From assembly GCA_003353825.1 (NCBI GenBank), contig PIVW01000043.1, positions 1 through 20,136 of the forward strand: a stretch of 20,136 bases of DNA. Reading direction: 5' to 3'. This document shows positions 16,205 through 20,136 of this stretch, piece by piece. The DNA comes from Chloroflexota bacterium. GTDB taxonomy: Bacteria > Chloroflexota > Anaerolineae > J102. The notes under the pieces were generated by a model, which saw nothing but the letters and a program-made list of their open reading frames with translations, was not told the DNA's origin and did no database searches. Within the stretch, counting starts at the first letter, position 1. Each line of letters opens with the position of its first letter. Both the position numbers and the translations under genes were made by a program.

Positions 16205-17074
16205 ATGTTAAACACAATCACTGCGCCAATTGCAACAGGAGTTCGATCCGGCCCCATGCTCATGCACCCGGCCAGGATCATCGACATTAAAGAAGAAGCC
16301 TACGCCATCGCTACCTGATCGCTGGTGCTGGAGGATGAGGCCATGCGCGAGGGGTATCACTTCCGGCCGGGGCAGTTCAATATGATGTACGTGCCGGGCA
16401 TCGGCGAAGTCCCGATCTCACTCAGCTCCGATCCGGGTGATCAGTCACGTTTGGGTCAGACGATTCGCTATGCCGGCAACGTCACCCGAGCCATTAGTCG
16501 TTTACGTGTTGGCGATGTCGTGGGCGTACGCGGGCCTTATGGCAATGCCTGGCCCTGGCGTCGCATCAAAGGAAACGATATCTGCATCGCTACCGGTGGC
16601 ATCGGCCTGGCCCCGCTGCGCCCCATCATCTACGACATCATTCGCCATCGTGACGACTTCGGGCGTGTGTTCTTGCTCTACGGAGCGCGTACGCCCAGCG
16701 ATATGTTGTATACCGATGAATTCGACGCCTGGGAGGAAGCCGGTATCCAAGTTAGCATGACCGTAGATCGGGCCGACAAATCCTGGAAAGGGCATGTCGG
16801 AGTGGTACCGATGCTGTTCTACCACCTGCGGCTAGACCAGAAGAAGACGACTGTGCTCACTTGCGGGCCCGAGATCATGATTCATTTTGTGATTTACGAA
16901 GCCCTCGCTCGCCGTATTCCCAAGGAACAAATATATGTTTCGATGGAGCGTAACATGAAATGCGGCGTAGGTTTGTGCGGCCATTGCCAATTGGGGCCCA
17001 GTTTTGCCTGCAAAGATGGTCCTGTTTATTCCTACGCGGCCATCGAGCCATTTTTTGCTGTGGAGGATTTCTAA
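16205..17074 (+). CDS. hyhG: [NiFe] hydrogenase group 3b gamma subunit (FAD/NAD(P)-binding), interrupted by in-frame TGA
   Basis: A diaphorase-type subunit that transfers electrons between NAD(P)H and the Fe-S chain. From ATG 16205, one base after the hyhB stop, the frame encodes '[17 protein letters not shown]', meets TGA at 16316-16318 (codon 38), and continues with the rest of a complete protein. Counting the TGA as a residue, the FAD motif R54-P-G-Q-F is present with '[15 protein letters not shown]'. The NAD motif is GGIG (131-134). The [2Fe-2S] ligands are Cys253-X4-Cys258-X2-Cys261-X7-Cys269. Homologues usually have an aromatic residue at the stop position, so TGG to TGA is the simplest cause. 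Reinitiation is possible at ATG 16343, which has GGAGG at 16330-16334, or at GTG 16325; such a product would lack the first strand of the FAD domain. The operon is otherwise intact. Confidence 0.85.
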
Positions 17075-17889
17075 TGAGTAAAAAAGCGAAATCAGACGGA
17101 GCGAATGGACAGGCAAAGCCAAAGCTTGCCATATTCAAATTTACCTCTTGTGATGGCTGTCAGTTGTCGCTACTGGATGCCGAAGATGAATTGTTGGCCG
17201 TAGTCAATGCCGTCGAGGTTGCCTATTTTGTAGAAGCTCGCGACCGGCGGCTGGCAGGCCCTTACGACGTGACCTTGGTGGAAGGATCCATCTCGACACC
17301 GGCGCAAATCAAAGAGATAAAGGAGATTCGCAGTCAATCCAAGCTGCTCATCGCCATTGGCGCCTGCGCCACGGCAGGTGGTATCCAGGCCCTGCGTAAC
17401 TGGCGAGATGTCAATGACTATATCAATATCGTTTACGCCAATCCCGACTACATCGACACCCTGGCGACCTCGACGCCCATCAGCGAACATGTGCCGGTAG
17501 ACTTCGAGTTGCGGGGTTGCCCGATCAACAAAGCGCAGTTACTGGATGTCATCATCTCGTTGCTGATTGGCAAACAACCCAAGGTGCCCACTTACAGTGT
17601 TTGCATGGAATGCAAGCAGCGGGCAACGCCTTGTGTGATGGTGGCACAGAGTCTGCCCTGTCTGGGTCCGGTTACACAAGCAGGATGTGGCGCTATCTGT
17701 CCGGCCTATAACCGGGGCTGCTACGGTTGCTATGGCCCCATGGAGGCGGCCAATTGCGACGGCCTGGATCAGCAGTTCCAGGCCATTGGCATGCCTTCTG
17801 ACAGCATCGTGCGCTTGTTCCGTAACTTTAACAGCTATGCCGATGCCTTCCGCATAGCCAGTGACAAACAGGAGGAGTTGAACCCATGA
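17074..17889 (+). CDS. hyhS: [NiFe] hydrogenase group 3b small (delta) subunit
   Basis: A 271-residue small subunit carrying the Fe-S relay from the active site. Proximal cluster ligands are Cys26 and Cys29 (SCDGCQ), Cys98 (IGACA) and Cys149 (LRGCPI). A Cys-rich C-terminal part ('[12 protein letters not shown]', 'LPCLGP', '[18 protein letters not shown]') supplies the medial and distal clusters. There is no Tat signal, as expected for a cytoplasmic group 3 enzyme. ATG 17074 overlaps the hyhG stop by one base (TAATG) and follows GGAGG at a suitable distance, so the longer upstream frame is not used. Confidence 0.94.
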   Translation: MSKKAKSDGANGQAKPKLAIFKFTSCDGCQLSLLDAEDELLAVVNAVEVAYFVEARDRRLAGPYDVTLVEGSISTPAQIKEIKEIRSQSKLLIAIGACATAGGIQALRNWRDVNDYINIVYANPDYIDTLATSTPISEHVPVDFELRGCPINKAQLLDVIISLLIGKQPKVPTYSVCMECKQRATPCVMVAQSLPCLGPVTQAGCGAICPAYNRGCYGCYGPMEAANCDGLDQQFQAIGMPSDSIVRLFRNFNSYADAFRIASDKQEELNP

Positions 17890-19181
17890 CGACCAAGCGA
17901 ATCAAGGTTGACTACATGGCCCGCGTCGAGGGCGAAGGTGCGCTCGATATCGTCTGGGAAGATGGCGAGTTGAAGCATCTGGAGTTGAATATCTTTGAAC
18001 CGCCACGCTTCTTCGAGGCTCTTCTGCGTGACCGTATGTATTTCGAGGCGCCCGATATCACCGCACGCATCTGCGGCATCTGTCCCGTAGCTTATCAGAT
18101 GAGCGCCTCGCACGCCATGGATAAGATCCTGGGCATCGAGATCACGCCGGAGATACGCCGGCTGCGCCGCTTGCTCTATTGCGCCGAGTGGATCGAAAGC
18201 CACGCACTTCACATTTATTTGCTTCACGCACCTGATTTTCTGGGCTATGAGAGCGCCATATCTATGGCTGCCAATCCCGATCTCAAACCAGCGGTGGAGC
18301 AGGGATTGCGCATGAAAAAGCATGGCAACCAGTTGCTCGCTGTGATCGGCGGTCGGGAGATACATCCTATCTCGCCAACGGTGGGTGGATTTTACCGGGC
18401 CCCGACCAAGAAAGAGTTGATGGCGCTCAAGGATGACTTCGAATGGGGCTTGCAGGCCAGTATCGACGCCGTTGCCTGGACAGCGACGCTGGACTTCCCC
18501 GACTTCGAACCCGACTACGAATTCGTATCGCTCTCACATGCAGATGAGTACCCGATGAATGAAGGACGGATTCTGTCGTCGAAAGGACTGGACATCCCCA
18601 TGGAGTCCTTCGAAGAGTTCTTCATCAACGATCATGTGGCGCACTCGAATGCGGTTCAGGTGCACCGGGAGCATGGTGGAAGTTATAACACCGGCCCGCA
18701 GGCGCGCCTGAATCTCAATCTGGAAAAGCTGTCACCGTTAGCCCAGAAGGCGCTGCGAGATACGGGTATCTCTTTCCCCAACAACAATCCCTTTGTCAGC
18801 ATCGTTGCCCGAGCGGTCGAGTTGGTGCACGCATACGAAGAGGCATTGGAGATCTTCGATACTTATGTGCGGCCCACACCAAGCCGTATCGTAGCTCCAC
18901 CCAAGGCGGGGACTGGCTGTCACATCACCGAAGCGCCCCGAGGCATGCTCTATCATCGTTATCGGCTGGATGACCAAGGGCTGATTCAGGAAGCTCGCAT
19001 CGATGCGCCCACAGCTCAAAATCTGCGGCGGATGGAGGATGATCTGCGCGCCTTCGTGCCTGTAGTGATCGACTTACCTCTGGAAGAAGCTCAATTACGC
19101 TGCGAACAACTGGTGCGGAATTACGATCCTTGCATTTCCTGCGCCACCCACTTCCTAAAGTTGAACATCGAACGTAAGTAA
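17886..19181 (+). CDS. hyhL: [NiFe] hydrogenase group 3b large (alpha) catalytic subunit
   Basis: A 431-residue catalytic subunit with the Ni-Fe site. The N-terminal L1 motif RICGIC has Cys63 and Cys66 followed by '[13 protein letters not shown]', typical of group 3b. The C-terminal L2 motif is DPCISCATH, with Cys416, Cys419 and His422. Nine residues follow His422 (FLKLNIERK), a tail expected to be removed by the maturation protease encoded downstream. All four Ni-binding cysteines are present, so the enzyme should be competent. ATG 17886 overlaps the hyhS stop (ATGA) and follows a GGAGGAG sequence. Confidence 0.95.
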   Translation: MTTKRIKVDYMARVEGEGALDIVWEDGELKHLELNIFEPPRFFEALLRDRMYFEAPDITARICGICPVAYQMSASHAMDKILGIEITPEIRRLRRLLYCAEWIESHALHIYLLHAPDFLGYESAISMAANPDLKPAVEQGLRMKKHGNQLLAVIGGREIHPISPTVGGFYRAPTKKELMALKDDFEWGLQASIDAVAWTATLDFPDFEPDYEFVSLSHADEYPMNEGRILSSKGLDIPMESFEEFFINDHVAHSNAVQVHREHGGSYNTGPQARLNLNLEKLSPLAQKALRDTGISFPNNNPFVSIVARAVELVHAYEEALEIFDTYVRPTPSRIVAPPKAGTGCHITEAPRGMLYHRYRLDDQGLIQEARIDAPTAQNLRRMEDDLRAFVPVVIDLPLEEAQLRCEQLVRNYDPCISCATHFLKLNIERK

Positions 19182-19201
19182 AGAAGTAGGTAAGGGATAA
19201 G

Positions 19202-19237
19202 TAGACAAGGGGGTCGAGCGAATGCCCCCCTTGTCTA
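19202..19237 (+). other. 12-bp perfect hairpin between hyhL and the protease gene
   Basis: TAGACAAGGGGG (19202-19213) pairs with CCCCCTTGTCTA (19226-19237), with a 12-nt loop. No T-tract follows and the stem ends 15 bases before the next start codon. It is therefore more likely an mRNA-processing or stability element, or a partial terminator that lowers protease expression, than a full terminator. Confidence 0.7.
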
Positions 19238-19252
19238 TGCGACTGCTTAATC

Positions 19253-19741
19253 ATGCTCATCACTCTCATCCTCGGTATCGGCAACTCCTGGGCTTCAGAT
19301 GATGGTGTGGGGCCGGTGGTGGTGCGGCGCGCCAAGGCCCGGTTGCAGGAGGAGGGGGGGGATCAGATGCCGGCCGTCGAGTTCAAGACCATGACTCAGC
19401 CCGACCTGGGGTTGCTCGATCTCTTGCCCAGGTGCGAAACCCTGATTGTGGTGGATGCGGTGGTCAGTGGCGCCCCTGCGGGTACGCTGCATCGTGAGCT
19501 GTGGCGCCCAGGTGTACTTGACGCCCGTGGTGTGGAACGAGCCTCGTCGCACGGGTTCGGCGTACGAGAGATGCTGGATATGGCGGTCGCTCTCAACAGG
19601 TTGCCGCAGCGTGTCGAGTTATGGGGAATTGAGATAGTTTCGACGGAGGCAGGTGAGGGTCTCTCAAAAAGCGTTACGGAGTCTTTGCCCGAGATCATCT
19701 GCAGGCTTGTTCAACAACTACGAGTCCTGGTGGTAGAATAG
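19253..19741 (+). CDS. Hydrogenase maturation protease (HycI/HybD family)
   Basis: A 162-residue nickel-dependent endopeptidase that trims the C-terminal tail of the large subunit after Ni insertion. The N-terminal motif GIGNSWASDDGVG carries the DDG metal site in the form seen in HycI (Asp in place of the Glu of HybD). 'VVDAVVSG' gives the second acidic ligand and 'SSHGFGVREML' the histidine. 'ELWGIEI' is a further family signature. The start ATG 19253 has no clear Shine-Dalgarno sequence and follows the hairpin. It is adjacent to its probable substrate gene hyhL. Confidence 0.92.
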   Translation: MLITLILGIGNSWASDDGVGPVVVRRAKARLQEEGGDQMPAVEFKTMTQPDLGLLDLLPRCETLIVVDAVVSGAPAGTLHRELWRPGVLDARGVERASSHGFGVREMLDMAVALNRLPQRVELWGIEIVSTEAGEGLSKSVTESLPEIICRLVQQLRVLVVE

Positions 19742-19811
19742 GGTCCAGATCGAAATTCTCGTTTTGCAGGCCGGTGTCTGGCAATCATTGCTTCAAAATC
19801 GAATATGAGCT

Positions 19812-20136
19812 GTGCTCACATTGTATCGAAATGGGCAAGGCCAGCTGATCTGGAATCCAAATGTATATCTTCGTTACGAATCGCCAACTATTATCGCTAA
19901 GTTCCAGGATATCATCTCGGGGGGCAATCCCCATGGTATCGATGATGGGCCGGTAGAGATATGGGCCACAGAACCAGGTGTGATTCTCAATTGTGCAGAC
20001 ACGTCGGGCATCCGTCCTTCACCCTCCTGGCACGCATCTCAACAGATAGATCAAAGCGTCGTGGTCGCAGGGTTTCGTGCGGTTCACTGGGGGTGCGGGA
20101 TATATGATGCCGCTTTTCAAGGCGAGGGATCTCAGC
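19812..20136 (+). CDS. Unrecognised reading frame, open to right edge
   Basis: From GTG 19812 the frame runs 108 codons without a stop to the end of the window, just after an in-frame TGA at 19806. The predicted protein has a normal composition ('MLTLYRNGQGQLIWNPNVYLRY', 'EIWATEPGVILNCADTSG'), with many Trp, Gly and Ile and no hydrophobic helix. No family was recognised. The start is uncertain (TTG 19821 is also possible) and no strong Shine-Dalgarno sequence is seen. The stretch 19742-19811 holds nothing recognisable. Confidence 0.4.
   Translation, partial: MLTLYRNGQGQLIWNPNVYLRYESPTIIAKFQDIISGGNPHGIDDGPVEIWATEPGVILNCADTSGIRPSPSWHASQQIDQSVVVAGFRAVHWGCGIYDAAFQGEGSQ

Noticed and set aside
16316..16318. 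Selenocysteine reading of the hyhG TGA
   Set aside because: The position aligns with an aromatic residue rather than Cys in the family as I know it, and no convincing SECIS hairpin is seen directly downstream.
16316..16318. Alternative genetic code (TGA as Trp or Gly)
   Set aside because: At least six genes in the window end at TGA with overlapping or abutting next genes, so TGA works as a stop.
1..20136. CRISPR arrays, tRNA/rRNA genes, insertion sequences, phage or toxin-antitoxin genes
   Set aside because: No spaced direct repeats, cloverleaf-like sequence, transposase or integrase motif was found on reading both strands.

Overview
This 20.1 kb window most likely comes from a member of the Chloroflexota, probably an Anaerolineae- or Caldilineae-like lineage. 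The case rests on a Rieske / fused cytochrome b / triheme cytochrome c operon, a YfhO-family membrane protein, a group 3b-type [NiFe] hydrogenase operon and moderate GC content. It is an inference from gene content, not a proven placement. The density of multiheme cytochromes, ferrous iron uptake and hydrogen metabolism suggests an organism that lives at least part of the time at low oxygen.

Layout. (1) Positions 1-1325 hold the 3' part of an octaheme c-type cytochrome gene, followed by a strong hairpin. (2) Positions 1392-5321 hold an iron module: a control region with DtxR-like boxes and an FNR/CRP-like site, then a DtxR-family repressor, feoA, feoB split into two overlapping genes (GTPase and membrane channel), and feoC. 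(3) Positions 5348-9110 hold a promoter, then Rieske protein, fused b6/IV-type cytochrome b with a C-terminal extension, and a triheme cytochrome c, ending in a clear terminator. (4) Positions 9167-11503 (minus strand) encode a large YfhO-type membrane protein convergent with the bc operon. (5) Positions 11504-11835 are a non-coding stretch with a repeat-like structure and a promoter/palindrome. They lead into a CcmC-like membrane protein coupled by an ATGA overlap to nnr, the NAD(P)H-hydrate repair enzyme. (6) Positions 14332-19741 hold an FNR/CRP-type promoter, a cyclic-nucleotide-binding-fold protein without a DNA-binding domain, the four hydrogenase subunits hyhB-G-S-L, a hairpin, and the large-subunit maturation protease. 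(7) Positions 19812-20136 hold an unrecognised reading frame open to the right edge.

How the parts fit. The Fe module supplies ferrous iron for the many haem and Fe-S proteins here. The bc complex oxidises quinol and passes electrons to c-type cytochromes. The hydrogenase couples NAD(P)(H) to H2. The most interesting regulatory observation is that nearly the same 21-bp FNR-like sequence (20/21 identical) lies in front of both the iron module and the hydrogenase operon, at almost the same distance from a -10-like hexamer. This suggests shared control by a Crp/Fnr-family activator that is not encoded in the window. The most notable anomaly is an in-frame TGA at codon 38 of hyhG, in an otherwise intact hydrogenase operon.

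No tRNA, rRNA, CRISPR array, insertion sequence or phage gene was recognised.
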